DNA of 64,000 bases from Planktomarina sp. GTDB lineage: Bacteria; Pseudomonadota; Alphaproteobacteria; Rhodobacterales; Rhodobacteraceae. The stretch lies in the NCBI GenBank assembly GCA_020629235.1, contig JAHDDS010000001.1, forward strand, positions 52,836 through 116,835. Direction: 5' to 3'. Each line of letters opens with the position of its first letter. Within the stretch, counting starts at the first letter, position 1. Under the pieces are notes generated by a model. That model was not told the origin of the DNA and did not search any database. It saw only the letters and a list, made by a program, of their open reading frames with translations. Below, piece by piece: positions 8,996 to 20,062 of the stretch. Both the position numbers and the translations under genes were made by a program.

Positions 8996-11575
8996 TTAGG
9001 CTTTCTTTTTGGCCGCTGCTTTCTTTTTCGCGGGGGCCTTTTTCTTGGCAACTTTCTTGCCAGATTTTGCCGCCCGTTCGGCGATCAAATCCACGGCTTG
9101 GGCCAGGGTCAAATCCGCGGGCTTCACGGTGTCTGGGATCGTTGCGTTGATCTTTTCCCACTTCACATATGGCCCGTATTTGCCGTCATAGACATTCACT
9201 GGCCCGCCCGCTTCGGGGTGTTCACCCAACTCGTGGATCGGAACAGCGGCCTTGCCGCGGTTGCCGCGGCTGGCCACTTTTTCTGCGATCAACTGCACCG
9301 CGCGGTTCATGCCGACGGTGAACACCTCTTCAATGTTTTCGAGATTGGCGTTCACGCCACCCCGGTCAGACGTGGTTTCGGCGTATTTGATGTATGGCCC
9401 GTACCGTCCAATGTTGGCCCAGACGTTCACGCCGTCTTCAGGGTGGGGGCCGATCAAGCGGGGCAGGGTCAGCAGTTTGACCGCTTGTTCCAGGTCCACT
9501 TCGGCCGGGTTCCATTCTTTGGGGACGGACTGGCGCGGGGGTTTCTTGTTTTCTTCGGTCACGGGTCCGCGCTGGACATAAGGCCCAAAGCGGCCTTTGA
9601 AGACACGGATTTCGTCGCCTGCGTCTTCGCCCAACAGCTTGCCATCGGGGGGGATTGCGCTGCCGTCGTCTTCCGCACCAGGCGGGCCAAAAGCGCGGGT
9701 GAACCGGCATTCAGGATAGTTGGAACACCCGATAAACGCCCCGCCAGATCGCGCTGTGCGGATGGACAAACGTCCGTTGCCGCAGTTTTTGCACTGGCGC
9801 GGGTCCACGCCGGGTTCTTCGACAGGGAACACATGGGGTTCCAAAACTTCGTTAATCTTTTCAAGAACTTCGGTGATGGATCTGTCCATCGCTTCGTCGA
9901 TCGAAACTTTGAAATCCCGCCAAAACCCGTCCAACACCGTCTGGTATTCACGGTCGCCCGCTGACACATCGTCCAACTGATCTTCCAGATTTGCGGTGAA
10001 TTCATATTCCACATAACGTCGGAAGAAATTCGACAGGAATGCCGTCACCAGTCGGCCCTTGTCTTCAGGGATCAGGCGGTTTTTGTCTTTGCGCACGTAT
10101 TCGCGATCCTGGATCGTGGTGACGATGCTGGCATATGTGGATGGGCGACCAATGCCCAATTCTTCCATGCGTTTCACCAGGCTGGCTTCGGTATAGCGCG
10201 GCGGGGGTTGGGTGAAATGTTGTTCGGGCGTCACAGATGATTTCGCCGTGGCATCGCCCTGCAAAATCTGCGGCAAGCGCTTGTCATCGTCATCCACCAC
10301 CACGTCGTCGCGGCCTTCTTCATAGACCCGCAAAAACCCGTCAAACAGCACCACCTGACCTGTCGCGCGCAGGCCCACTTGGCCGTCCGCACTGCCGATG
10401 TCCACGGTGGTGCGTTCCATCCGCGCGCCTTCCATTTGGCTGGCCAAGGTGCGTTTCCAAATCAGATCGTACAGCTTGGCCTGATCGGGATCGGTCACCT
10501 TCAGGTCCTTGGCGGCCCGGGTCATGTCCGTGGGGCGGATACATTCGTGGGCTTCTTGGGCATTTTTGGCTTTGTTTTTGTAAATGCGCGGGCTGCCGGG
10601 CACGTATTCTGCGCCATAACGGGATTTGATCGCGTCCCGGGCTTCTGTGACCGCTTCGGGGGCCATGTCGATGCCGTCCGTCCGCATGTACGTGATGTAT
10701 CCCGCTTCGTACAACCTTTGGGCCGATCCCATGGTTTGGCGCGCGCCAAAGCCGAATTTGCGGCTGGCTTCTTGCTGCAAAGTGGACGTCATGAACGGTG
10801 GGGATGGGTTGCGGCTGGCGGGCTTAGCTTCGACGGACGTGACGGACAAATCGCGCGATCTGATGGCTTGCACCGCCAGTTCGGCTTCGGTTTCGTTGCC
10901 GATGTCAAACTTGTCCAATTTCTTGCCGGACAGGGTCACCAGTTTGGCTTCAAATTCTTGCCCGCGCGGTGTGGACAGGGTGGATTTCACCGACCAGTAC
11001 TCGCGCGCTTTGAACGCCTCGATCTCCATCTCGCGTTCAACGATCAGGCGCAGGCACACCGATTGCACGCGCCCCGCAGATTTGGCCCCTGGCAGACGCC
11101 GCCACAACACGGGCGACAGCTTGAACCCCACCAGATAGTCCAGGGCCCGGCGGGCCAGGTATGCGTCCACCAGTTCTTGGTCCACTTGGCGCGGGTTTTT
11201 CATCGCTTCTGTCACCGCGGACTTGGTGATGGCGTTGAACACCACCCGGCTGACGGGCGTGTCTTTTTTAATGGCTTTGCGTTTGCGCAGCGCTTCTTCC
11301 AGGTGCCAGCTGATGGCTTCCCCTTCGCGGTCGGGGTCCGTGGCCAGGATCAATTCGTTGTCGGTCTTCAAAGCGTCGGCGATGGCTTTGACGTGCTTTT
11401 TGCTGTCGGACGCCACTTCCCAAAGCATGTCGAAATTATTGTCTGGATCGACAGATCCGTCTTTGGGGGGCAAATCCCGCACGTGCCCGTACGAGGCAAG
11501 AACGGTATAGTCCGATCCCAAATATTTGTTGATTGTCTTAGCCTTAGCCGGCGATTCTACGACAACAACTGCCAT
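8996..11575 (-). CDS. topA: DNA topoisomerase I
   Basis: MAVVVVESPAKAKTINKYLG, ATDPDREGEAISWHL, YMRTDG active site, zinc ribbons, Lys/Ala-rich tail. Confidence 0.98.
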   Translation of the reverse strand: MAVVVVESPAKAKTINKYLGSDYTVLASYGHVRDLPPKDGSVDPDNNFDMLWEVASDSKKHVKAIADALKTDNELILATDPDREGEAISWHLEEALRKRKAIKKDTPVSRVVFNAITKSAVTEAMKNPRQVDQELVDAYLARRALDYLVGFKLSPVLWRRLPGAKSAGRVQSVCLRLIVEREMEIEAFKAREYWSVKSTLSTPRGQEFEAKLVTLSGKKLDKFDIGNETEAELAVQAIRSRDLSVTSVEAKPASRNPSPPFMTSTLQQEASRKFGFGARQTMGSAQRLYEAGYITYMRTDGIDMAPEAVTEARDAIKSRYGAEYVPGSPRIYKNKAKNAQEAHECIRPTDMTRAAKDLKVTDPDQAKLYDLIWKRTLASQMEGARMERTTVDIGSADGQVGLRATGQVVLFDGFLRVYEEGRDDVVVDDDDKRLPQILQGDATAKSSVTPEQHFTQPPPRYTEASLVKRMEELGIGRPSTYASIVTTIQDREYVRKDKNRLIPEDKGRLVTAFLSNFFRRYVEYEFTANLEDQLDDVSAGDREYQTVLDGFWRDFKVSIDEAMDRSITEVLEKINEVLEPHVFPVEEPGVDPRQCKNCGNGRLSIRTARSGGAFIGCSNYPECRFTRAFGPPGAEDDGSAIPPDGKLLGEDAGDEIRVFKGRFGPYVQRGPVTEENKKPPRQSVPKEWNPAEVDLEQAVKLLTLPRLIGPHPEDGVNVWANIGRYGPYIKYAETTSDRGGVNANLENIEEVFTVGMNRAVQLIAEKVASRGNRGKAAVPIHELGEHPEAGGPVNVYDGKYGPYVKWEKINATIPDTVKPADLTLAQAVDLIAERAAKSGKKVAKKKAPAKKKAAAKKKA

Positions 11576-11665
11576 GCGTGACACCCAATTCTGCGCTGCT
11601 CAATGGACCGTCAAAATGGCGGCAGTCCCCGGATTGTCAATGTAGCGTCTGGTGATTTGGCCAAA

Positions 11666-12829
11666 TTAGTTGCGGGGAATTTTTGTGACGGTACCGCCGG
11701 GTTGGCGTTCGACCGTGCCGTCAAGCTCTAACTCCACCAGGGCGCTGGCGACTTGCGCGGGTGGCACTTTCAGGTCGCGCACCAGTTGGTCTTCGGCCGT
11801 GGGGGCGGGTCCCAATCGGTCCAATATTTTTTGGTGCAAGTGCGCGGCTGCGGCCAAGGGTTTTTGGAAAAACGTTCGTGGTGCTTCAGCTGCAATTTGA
11901 ACCACATGTGCGGGTTGGGGCAGGGCGTGCTGCGTGTCCAACAGGGCGATGATGTCGTCGGTCCCGCGCACCAAAGTGGCCCCGTCGCGGATCAGCATAT
12001 TGCAGCCTGCGGCCCTGGCATCGACGGGGTGACCCGGCACCGCCAGCACGTCGCGCCCTTGATCCAAGGCTTGGCGTGCGGTGATCAGCGTTCCGGATTT
12101 TGCCGCGGCTTCCACCACCACCACGGCTTGGGCCAGGCCCGAAATGATGCGATTGCGCTGTGGAAAGTGCCGGGCTTGGGCAATCAGACCGATGGGTTGT
12201 TCGGACACCCGTGCCCCTTGGGACAAAATATCTTTGCCCAAATGCGCGTTTTCTTCGGGGTATACGTGATCCACGCCGCCGGCCAAGACGGCCACGGTGC
12301 CGTGGGACAGGCTGGCGATATGCGCTGCTGTATCAATTCCCCGCGCCAAGCCAGACACGACAGTAAATCCCGCTTCGGCCAATTCGCCCGCCAACCGTTT
12401 GGCCATGCGCGTGCCGTTCGATGATGCGTTGCGCGCGCCCACTAAGGCCACCATGGGGCGGTGCAAAACGTCCCCATTGCCCATGGCCCAGATCAAAGGT
12501 GGGGCATCGGCGATGTCAGCCAAGGAAGATGGATAATCCAACGCGTGTTGCACCAACAATCGCGCGCCCAGTTTGCATCCCAGGTCGTATTCGGCCTTGG
12601 CCGCCGCCCAAGTACACGCGCGATATCCGCGCACGCCCCGATCTGCGGCGATGTCTGGCAAAGCTGCCACGGCAGCTTCAGGGGACCCGTGTTCAGAAAT
12701 CAATCGGTGAAATGTGGCTGGTCCCACCCGGCGGGACCGTAAGAGGCGAAGCCGCGCAACCAGATCGGCTTCCGAAGTGGGTGGGAGTGGGGGGTGACCG
12801 GAAGAAGAATTCAATCCGTTCATGCGCAA
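11666..12829 (-). CDS. dprA: DNA-processing protein DprA
   Basis: VALVGARNASSNGTRMAKRLA, GLARGIDTAAH, PQRNRIISGLAQAVVVVEA Rossmann motifs. Confidence 0.95.
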   Translation of the reverse strand: MRMNGLNSSSGHPPLPPTSEADLVARLRLLRSRRVGPATFHRLISEHGSPEAAVAALPDIAADRGVRGYRACTWAAAKAEYDLGCKLGARLLVQHALDYPSSLADIADAPPLIWAMGNGDVLHRPMVALVGARNASSNGTRMAKRLAGELAEAGFTVVSGLARGIDTAAHIASLSHGTVAVLAGGVDHVYPEENAHLGKDILSQGARVSEQPIGLIAQARHFPQRNRIISGLAQAVVVVEAAAKSGTLITARQALDQGRDVLAVPGHPVDARAAGCNMLIRDGATLVRGTDDIIALLDTQHALPQPAHVVQIAAEAPRTFFQKPLAAAAHLHQKILDRLGPAPTAEDQLVRDLKVPPAQVASALVELELDGTVERQPGGTVTKIPRN

Positions 12830-12921
12830 CCTCGCCGTCTTACCCTTTCACCCTAAAGTTGAAATGGTTAACAGAAGTTAAAGACAGTCAGAAAAATGCG
12901 AATAAAATTCACAGCACCAAA

Positions 12922-14340
12922 TTAACCCGCGCCGCCCACGGTCAGGTTGCCGATCAAAAGCGACGGCTGGCCCACGCCCACGGGGACCCATTGCCCTTGT
13001 TTGCCGCAGTTGCCCAGACCCGCATCCAGGGCCATGTCGTTGCCGATCCCGCGGATGTGTTTCAGCGCCGTGGCCCCGTCCCCAATCAAGGTGGCCCCTT
13101 TGATGGGCGCGCCTTTCACGCCGTTTTCCACGCGGTAGGCTTCTGTGCAGCTGAAGACAAATTTACCGCTGGTGATGTCCACCTGTCCGCCGCCAAAGCC
13201 CACGGCGTAAATCCCGTCTTTGATGTCTGCCACCAGGTCGGACGGGTTGGCGTCGCCCCCCAGCATATAGGTGTTGGTCATGCGCGGCATGGGGGCATGG
13301 GCATGGCTTTCGCGCCGTCCGTTGCCCGTGGGGGCAACGTCCATCAGCCGTGCGTTTTGGCGGTCTTGCATATATCCCACCAAGATGCCGTCTTCGATCA
13401 AAGTGTTTTTGGCAGACGGCGTTCCTTCATCGTCCACGGTAATGGACCCGCGCCGGTCTGGAATTGTGCCATCGTCCAACACTGTCACCCCGGGCGACGC
13501 GACGCGCTGTCCCATCAACCCTGCAAAGGCAGACGTGCCGCGACGGTTATAGTCGCCTTCCAAACCGTGGCCCACTGCTTCGTGCAGCAAAATGCCGGGC
13601 CAACCCGGGCCAAGCGCCACGTCCATCACGCCAGCGGGGGCCGGCACTGCGTCCAAGTTCAAGACTGCAATGCGCAAAGCTTCATCCACCACGGGCTTCC
13701 AGTGTGCAGCGTCCATCAACCCGGTCAGGCCATACCGCCCGCCGCCGCCGACATATCCGGTTTCGCGCCGCCCGTCCTGGTCCACAATAATGGACACATT
13801 CAGCCGCACCATGGGGCGTGTGTCAGACACAGCATCGCCGTCAGCGCGCAATATGGCCACTTCTTGGTGGGACGCGGCAATGGTGGCCGAACACTGCACC
13901 ACGCGGGGGTCTGACGCGCGGGCATAGGCGTCGATCTGCTGCAAAAGGTCGATCTTGCCCGCAAAGGGCGCGTCGGTCAGGGGGTTGTGGTCCGAATACA
14001 GCCGCTGGTTGGTTTTGGCGGGACCGGGGGCCATAACGCCGCCCCCGTCGCCGATGGCAAGGCGCACTGTGCCAACGGCCCGCGATATCGCGCCTTCGGA
14101 AATGTCTGACGCATGGGCGTAGGACACTTGTTCGCCTTTCACAGCACGCAAGCCGAACCCTTCGGTGGCGTTGTAACTGGCGGTGCGCACCCGGCCATCG
14201 TCAAAGGCGATCACTTCCGTCTTGTTGCGTTCCAGGAATAATTCGCCGTCGTCGGCGCCTGTCAGGGCATCGCGCAAGATTCGCCGCGTGGCGTCCAGAT
14301 CAAGGTGCGTTTCAAACGGAGTGAATGCCTGTTCAGCCAT
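12922..14340 (-). CDS. tldD: Metalloprotease TldD
   Basis: HEAVGHGLEGDYNRRGTSAF zinc motif; full-length 472 aa. Confidence 0.95.
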   Translation of the reverse strand: MAEQAFTPFETHLDLDATRRILRDALTGADDGELFLERNKTEVIAFDDGRVRTASYNATEGFGLRAVKGEQVSYAHASDISEGAISRAVGTVRLAIGDGGGVMAPGPAKTNQRLYSDHNPLTDAPFAGKIDLLQQIDAYARASDPRVVQCSATIAASHQEVAILRADGDAVSDTRPMVRLNVSIIVDQDGRRETGYVGGGGRYGLTGLMDAAHWKPVVDEALRIAVLNLDAVPAPAGVMDVALGPGWPGILLHEAVGHGLEGDYNRRGTSAFAGLMGQRVASPGVTVLDDGTIPDRRGSITVDDEGTPSAKNTLIEDGILVGYMQDRQNARLMDVAPTGNGRRESHAHAPMPRMTNTYMLGGDANPSDLVADIKDGIYAVGFGGGQVDITSGKFVFSCTEAYRVENGVKGAPIKGATLIGDGATALKHIRGIGNDMALDAGLGNCGKQGQWVPVGVGQPSLLIGNLTVGGAG

Positions 14341-14505
14341 GGTAAGGTCCCCGGGGAATGGTTTTTTGGCCCATGGCGTCTCTTTGACGCGGCATAACCA
14401 ATTGCGTGTTATGGCGTGATATGGTTCATGGCAGCGAAAAGCAAATATGCGACGGTATACCGTCGTGCGACTGACATCGAATGCTGTGCTTGGAAAGGTT
14501 CACAC

Positions 14506-15363
14506 ATGCGGATTTCGAAACTGCCTTTGGCGCTCTCTTTTGTGGCCTTGCCGGGTTTTGCCCTGGCACAAGACGGCATCACCGGATTGGAAACCTTGGG
14601 CAAGCCCGAACCTGCGGGCATCGGGTTTCAAGCCCCCGCCACGGAACTGATGCGCGACATCATCTTCCTGGACAATTTCTTGTTGGTGATCATCACGTTG
14701 ATCTCTGTGTTTGTGACGGCGCTTCTGGCCTATGCCTGCTGGAAATTCGCAGAAAACCGCAACAAGGTGCCTGCAAAATTCACCCACCATTCGTTGTTGG
14801 AAATCACCTGGACCTTGGTGCCCGTGGCGATCTTGGTGGTGATCGGGGCCGTATCGCTGCCCATCTTGTTCAAACAGCAAACCATCCCAGAAGCGGATTT
14901 GACCATCAAGACCACGGGGTATCAGTGGTACTGGGGGTATGAATACGTGGATGAAGGCTTCGGGTTCGACAGTATCATGCTGGCGAAAGAGGAACTGGCC
15001 GAATTTGGCTATGCCGAAGATGAATATTTGCTGGCCACCGACACCGCGATGGTTGTCCCCGTCAATAAAACAGTTGTGGTGCAAGTCACCGGCGCGGACG
15101 TGATCCATTCGTGGACCATCCCGGCCTTTGGCGTGAAGCAAGACGGCGTGCCTGGGCGCATCGCGGAACTGTGGTTCAAAGCGGAAAAAGAAGGCGTGTA
15201 TTTTGGTCAGTGTTCGGAGCTGTGCGGCAAAGATCACGCGTACATGCCCATCACGGTCAAAGTGGTCAGCCAAGACCAATACGACGCGTGGTTGGCACGG
15301 GCCAAGGCGGAATTTGCTGGCATTCAGGTTGATCCCGCCGATCTTCAATTGGCATCAAACTAG
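14506..15363 (+). CDS. coxB: Cytochrome c oxidase subunit II
   Basis: Signal peptide, two TMs, GYQWYWGYEY, CuA site FGQCSELCGKDHAYMPI. Confidence 0.97.
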   Translation: MRISKLPLALSFVALPGFALAQDGITGLETLGKPEPAGIGFQAPATELMRDIIFLDNFLLVIITLISVFVTALLAYACWKFAENRNKVPAKFTHHSLLEITWTLVPVAILVVIGAVSLPILFKQQTIPEADLTIKTTGYQWYWGYEYVDEGFGFDSIMLAKEELAEFGYAEDEYLLATDTAMVVPVNKTVVVQVTGADVIHSWTIPAFGVKQDGVPGRIAELWFKAEKEGVYFGQCSELCGKDHAYMPITVKVVSQDQYDAWLARAKAEFAGIQVDPADLQLASN

Positions 15364-15375
15364 GGCCGGGTTCTG

Positions 15376-16314
15376 ATGACCGACGTAAGCCTTAACGCCC
15401 CAGAATACGACGCCACTTTCGGCGACTTCTGGGCCCTGCTGAAACCACGGGTGATGACACTCGTGGTTTTCACGGCTTTTGTCGGCTTGTTGGCAGCACC
15501 TGGGTCTTTGCATCCAGTGGAAGCGTTTTGCGCGGTCTTGTTCATCGCTATGGGTGGCGGTGCAGCGGGTGCGCTGAACATGTGGTGGGAATCTGACCTG
15601 GACGCTGTGATGAAGCGCACCCAAAAGCGGCCGATCCCATCAGGGCGTGTGACCCGCGACGCCGCATTGGCGCTTGGCGTTGCCTTGGCCGGGTTCAGCG
15701 TCGTGATGCTGGGTTTGGCCACCAATTGGGCCGCAGCCGGGTGGTTGGCCTTTACCATCTTCTTTTACGCCGTGATTTATACCATGTGGCTGAAGCGCAG
15801 CACGCCGCAAAACATCGTGATCGGTGGGGCCGCTGGTGCGTTCCCGCCGCTGGTGGGCTGGGTTGCCGCGACGGGCAGCGTGTCGCTGGAAGCGGTGCTG
15901 ATGTTTGCTTTGATCTTCTTGTGGACGCCCCCGCACTTCTGGGCCTTGGCGCTGTTCACGCGCATGGACTATGACAATGCGCAGGTGCCAATGCTGACCG
16001 TAACGCACGGACGCCCGGCCACCCGCAAACACATCCTGGTCTATACCATCATCCTGTCGGTCTTTGCCTTGGCTGCCGCTTTTGTTGGGCTGGGGGGGAT
16101 TGTCTATTTGATCACAGCCATCGTTTGCACCGTGATTTTCATGCGCGACGCGATCCGCATTTCCAAACGTGACGAGGTCGTGGCGGAGGCGGACGGATAC
16201 GCTGTGGAAAAGGCGTTCTTCAAATTTTCGCTGCTCTATCTTGCCCTGCTGTTTGGCGCGATCCTGATTGGCAGCCTGATCGGCCCATTGGGCATGTTCG
16301 GGGGCTGGCTATGA
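15376..16314 (+). CDS. ctaB: Protoheme IX farnesyltransferase
   Basis: NMWWESDLDAVMKRTQKRPIPSGR UbiA-type motif; position in cox operon. Confidence 0.97.
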   Translation: MTDVSLNAPEYDATFGDFWALLKPRVMTLVVFTAFVGLLAAPGSLHPVEAFCAVLFIAMGGGAAGALNMWWESDLDAVMKRTQKRPIPSGRVTRDAALALGVALAGFSVVMLGLATNWAAAGWLAFTIFFYAVIYTMWLKRSTPQNIVIGGAAGAFPPLVGWVAATGSVSLEAVLMFALIFLWTPPHFWALALFTRMDYDNAQVPMLTVTHGRPATRKHILVYTIILSVFALAAAFVGLGGIVYLITAIVCTVIFMRDAIRISKRDEVVAEADGYAVEKAFFKFSLLYLALLFGAILIGSLIGPLGMFGGWL

Positions 16315-16496
16315 GTTTTGCGAAGCAAAGTGATCTGCACCAGCGTCGCCAAGGCCGGAACACTGCTGTGGCCCTGTGCCTGGTGGGATTGATGGTGCTT
16401 TTGGTAACCCTCAGCCTTGTGAAACTGCGCAACGCGGGACCCGTGGAAGGATTTGACCACGTGGTGCGGCCCGCTTTGGAAGGGCAGGGATCATGA
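16311..16496 (+). CDS. Small single-TM protein between ctaB and ctaG (CoxF-like)
   Basis: 61 aa, one TM helix, ATGA overlap with ctaB stop and 4-nt overlap with ctaG. Confidence 0.75.
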   Translation: MSFAKQSDLHQRRQGRNTAVALCLVGLMVLLVTLSLVKLRNAGPVEGFDHVVRPALEGQGS

Positions 16497-17065
16497 CGGG
16501 CGTGCAAAAAACATTGGCCCAAACACTGGGCGTTGTGGTGCTGATGGGCGGCTTGGCCTGGGCGTCTGTTCCGTTTTACGATTGGTTTTGCCGGGTCACC
16601 GGGTTTTCCGGGATCACTGGCGTGGCAGAAGACGCCAGCGACGTTGTGTTGGATCAAGAAATCACCATTCGCTTTGACGCGTCTTTGGATCGGGGCATGC
16701 CCTGGCAATTCGCCCCGCCGGAAGACCGGACCATGAAGCTGAAAATTGGTGAAACGGGCCTGGCCTTTTACGAGGCATACAACCCCACGGACCGCCCCAT
16801 CGCAGGGTCGGCCAGTTACAACGTTACGCCGTATCAAGCAGGCGGTTTTTTCAGCAAGATCGACTGCTTTTGCTTCCAAGAACAAGTGCTGCAACCTGGT
16901 GAACGGGTGCAGATGCCGGTGACTTTCTTTGTCGATCCTGAAATCGTCGACGACAGCGAAGGCCAGTACATCCACACCATCACGCTGAGTTATACATTCT
17001 ATGAAATTGACCTGCCCGAAGAAACCGCGCAGATCGAAACCGACCCACAGACCCGACTGAACTAA
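16493..17065 (+). CDS. ctaG: Cytochrome c oxidase assembly protein CtaG/Cox11
   Basis: [14 protein letters not shown] and [10 protein letters not shown] copper-binding motif. Confidence 0.97.
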   Translation: MTGVQKTLAQTLGVVVLMGGLAWASVPFYDWFCRVTGFSGITGVAEDASDVVLDQEITIRFDASLDRGMPWQFAPPEDRTMKLKIGETGLAFYEAYNPTDRPIAGSASYNVTPYQAGGFFSKIDCFCFQEQVLQPGERVQMPVTFFVDPEIVDDSEGQYIHTITLSYTFYEIDLPEETAQIETDPQTRLN

Positions 17066-17082
17066 GTCCAAAGAGGCCCACT

Positions 17083-17928
17083 ATGGCACATGAAAAAAAC
17101 CACGATTACCACATCCTCGCCCCGTCTGTTTGGCCCTTGGCCGGTGCAGTCGCCGCGTTCTTGATGTTGTTTGGCGCCGTTGCATGGATGTCCAGCGCCG
17201 ACATGACCATCTTCTTTGGCAGCATCACCTTTTCCGGGCCCTGGTTGTTCCTGATTGGCTTGGCGGGCGTGCTGTACGTTATGTTTGCTTGGTGGTCTGA
17301 AACGGTTGCCGAAAACCAAGTGGGCGATCACACCCCGGTGGTGCGCATCGGTCTGCGGTACGGGTTTATCCTGTTCATCATGTCCGAAGTGATGTTCTTT
17401 TCCGCCTGGTTCTGGTCCTTCTTCAAGCACCAGTTGTACCCCATGTACGAATACGTGGGCACGGAATATGTGAAGCCGGAATACCACACCGTGAACCCGT
17501 TTGAATTGCCCCTGATCAACACGCTTTTGCTGTTGCTGTCGGGGTGTGCGGCCACATGGGCGCACCACGCATTGGTGCACGGCAACAACCGTTTGGACCT
17601 GCGCAACGGGCTGATCGCGGCAATTGTTCTGGGGGTGATTTTCACCGGCTTTCAGGCATACGAATACCGCGAACTGATCGTGGTGGATGGCTGGACCTTC
17701 TCGGGCGAAATTGACTTCGCGAACTTCTTTATGGCCACGGGGTTCCACGGGTTCCACGTTCTGGTGGGCACAATCTTCCTGACGGTCTGCTTGCTGCGGG
17801 TTTTGAAAAACCACTTCAAACCGGACGATCACATCGGGTTCGAAGCGGCTGCCTGGTACTGGCACTTCGTTGACGTGGTTTGGTTGTTCTTGTTCGCAGC
17901 CGTGTATCTGTGGGGCGGGTCCCACTGA
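17083..17928 (+). CDS. ctaE: Cytochrome c oxidase subunit III
   Basis: [41 protein letters not shown]. Confidence 0.97.
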   Translation: MAHEKNHDYHILAPSVWPLAGAVAAFLMLFGAVAWMSSADMTIFFGSITFSGPWLFLIGLAGVLYVMFAWWSETVAENQVGDHTPVVRIGLRYGFILFIMSEVMFFSAWFWSFFKHQLYPMYEYVGTEYVKPEYHTVNPFELPLINTLLLLLSGCAATWAHHALVHGNNRLDLRNGLIAAIVLGVIFTGFQAYEYRELIVVDGWTFSGEIDFANFFMATGFHGFHVLVGTIFLTVCLLRVLKNHFKPDDHIGFEAAAWYWHFVDVVWLFLFAAVYLWGGSH

Positions 17929-17951
17929 TTTGAACGCCATATGATTGTTTC

Positions 17952-17975
17952 GAAGGGTGGCTGCGGCCACCCTTT
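17952..17975 (+). terminator. Hairpin AAGGGTGGC-TGCG-GCCACCCTT between ctaE and surf1
   Basis: Perfect 9-bp stem, 4-nt loop; weak U tract, so attenuator or mRNA processing element also possible. Confidence 0.5.
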
Positions 17976-17993
17976 GCAGTTTGGGGGGCAAGC

Positions 17994-18665
17994 ATGCGTG
18001 CAATTGGGGTTGGGCTTTTGGGCCTTATCGGGGTGGTGATTTTGCTGTCTTTGGGGTTCTGGCAGGTGCAGCGCCTGGCTTGGAAAGAAACCGTCCTGGG
18101 CGACATCACAGGGCGCATCACCGCCGCACCTGTGGCCGTTCCTGCCCAGCCTGATCCCACATCCGACCGGTTCTTACCTGTGCGCGCAACGGGGCAATTT
18201 ATCCCAGGCCCAGTGCGCGTGCTGGTGTCCCAAAAACGGGTGGGGGCGGGGTATCGTTTGATCAACGCGTTTCAGACCGAAGACGGACGGCGCATCATGG
18301 TGGACCGGGGCTTTGTCACGGTGCAAAGCAGTCAAACACCGTCCGCACCCCAGGGGACCACAACGGTCACGGGCAACCTTCATTGGCCGCAAGAGGTGGA
18401 CAGTTTCACCCCCGACAACGACCTGGCGGCGAATATCTGGTTCGCGCGCGACGTGCCAACTTTGGCAGATCACTTGCAGGCCGATCCGATTTTGATCATC
18501 GCCCGGACGGTGGACGGCGACGATGGGGTGGCCCCTTTGCCCGTGGGCACCGATGGAATCCCCAACGATCACCTGCAATATGCCATCACCTGGTTTTCGC
18601 TGGCGGGGATTTGGCTTTTCATGACCCTCTATTTCCTCTACCGACAGCGCCAACGACAGGCGTAA
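17994..18665 (+). CDS. SURF1 family protein
   Basis: SLGFWQVQRLAWKE, DRGFV, terminal HLQYAITWFSLAGIWLFMTLYF. Confidence 0.95.
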   Translation: MRAIGVGLLGLIGVVILLSLGFWQVQRLAWKETVLGDITGRITAAPVAVPAQPDPTSDRFLPVRATGQFIPGPVRVLVSQKRVGAGYRLINAFQTEDGRRIMVDRGFVTVQSSQTPSAPQGTTTVTGNLHWPQEVDSFTPDNDLAANIWFARDVPTLADHLQADPILIIARTVDGDDGVAPLPVGTDGIPNDHLQYAITWFSLAGIWLFMTLYFLYRQRQRQA

Positions 18666-18676
18666 GGACCGTGCCG

Positions 18677-20062
18677 ATGGACTATGTCTCAACCCGGGGA
18701 CAGGCCCCGCAATTGACTTTCGAAGATGCGATGTTGACCGGGTTGGCCCGGGACGGGGGCCTGTATGTGCCAGCGACCGTGCCGACCTTGTCCCATGCTG
18801 ACATCGCGGCCATGGCAGGTCTGCAGTACGAAGACATCGCGTTTCGCGTCATGCGCCCTTTCGTGGGCGACACCTTCACCGACAGTGAATTCGGCGATGT
18901 GATCGAAAAGGCATATGCAGGCTTCGGCCACGCCGCACGCGCCCCTTTGAAACAACTTGGCCCCAACCATCACCTGTTGGAACTGTTCCACGGGCCCACT
19001 TTGGCGTTCAAAGATTTCGCCATGCAACTGATCGGCCAAATGTTCCAAGTGGCGCTGTCGCGGCGTGGCGACCGGGTGACCATCGTTGGGGCCACGTCGG
19101 GCGACACCGGATCAGCGGCGATTGAGGCGTTCAAGGGCCTGGACGCCGTGGACGTGTTCATCATGTTCCCCAATGGCCGCGTGTCTGAAGTGCAGCGCCG
19201 CCAGATGACCACGCCGGTCGATGCCAACGTGCACGCCCTGGCCGTGGACGGCAGTTTTGACACCTGCCAAGCCCGCCTAAAAGACATGTTCAACGACCTG
19301 GATTTTCGCGACGGCGTGAAACTGGCCGGGGTCAATTCCATCAACTGGGCGCGGGTTTTGGCCCAGGTGGTGTACTACTTCAGCGCCGCCACGGCCCTTG
19401 GCGCACCGCATCGGTCCGTCAGCTTCACCGTGCCCACGGGCAATTTCGGCGACATCTTCGCGGGATATATCGCCAAGCGCATGGGCCTGCCCATCGACCG
19501 GCTGGTGATCGCCACCAACCACAATGACATTTTGGACCGTGCCATGAAGACCGCACGGTATGATACGGGCGACGTGCTGCCCAGCATTTCGCCGTCGATG
19601 GATATCCAAGTGTCGTCCAATTTTGAGCGGGCGTTGTTTGATGCATACGACCGCGACGGGGCCGCCGTGCGGGCCTTGATGGACGACCTGAAGGGGGGCG
19701 GTTTCAAGATCAGCCAAGGGGCCATGCAAGCGCTTCGAGATCACTTCGACAGCGGGCGCTGCGACGAAGACGCCACGTCCGCGGCCATTGCGTCCGCCTT
19801 GGCCAATACTGGCGAATTGCTGTGTCCCCATTCGGCCATCGGGTACCATGTGGCGGAGGAAAACCTGGGCACCAGCCCCATGGTAACCTTGGCCACTGCG
19901 CATCCCGCCAAATTCCCGGATGCTGTGGAAGCGGCGACAAAAATTCGTCCGCCCCTTCCCCCACGCATGGGGGACCTTTATGACAGACCAGAACGGATGA
20001 CCGAGGTCGCGGACGATCTGGGCCAATTGCAAGCATTGATTAAGGACCGGATCGCCTCGTGA
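18677..20062 (+). CDS. thrC: Threonine synthase
   Basis: MDYVSTRGQAPQLTFEDAMLTGLARDGGLYVP; HGPTLAFKDFAMQ PLP lysine motif. Confidence 0.97.
   Translation: MDYVSTRGQAPQLTFEDAMLTGLARDGGLYVPATVPTLSHADIAAMAGLQYEDIAFRVMRPFVGDTFTDSEFGDVIEKAYAGFGHAARAPLKQLGPNHHLLELFHGPTLAFKDFAMQLIGQMFQVALSRRGDRVTIVGATSGDTGSAAIEAFKGLDAVDVFIMFPNGRVSEVQRRQMTTPVDANVHALAVDGSFDTCQARLKDMFNDLDFRDGVKLAGVNSINWARVLAQVVYYFSAATALGAPHRSVSFTVPTGNFGDIFAGYIAKRMGLPIDRLVIATNHNDILDRAMKTARYDTGDVLPSISPSMDIQVSSNFERALFDAYDRDGAAVRALMDDLKGGGFKISQGAMQALRDHFDSGRCDEDATSAAIASALANTGELLCPHSAIGYHVAEENLGTSPMVTLATAHPAKFPDAVEAATKIRPPLPPRMGDLYDRPERMTEVADDLGQLQALIKDRIAS

Noticed and set aside
10379-11581. 400-aa plus-strand ORF antisense to topA
   Set aside because: topA is unambiguous; the antisense product is Phe/Gly/His-rich with no domain
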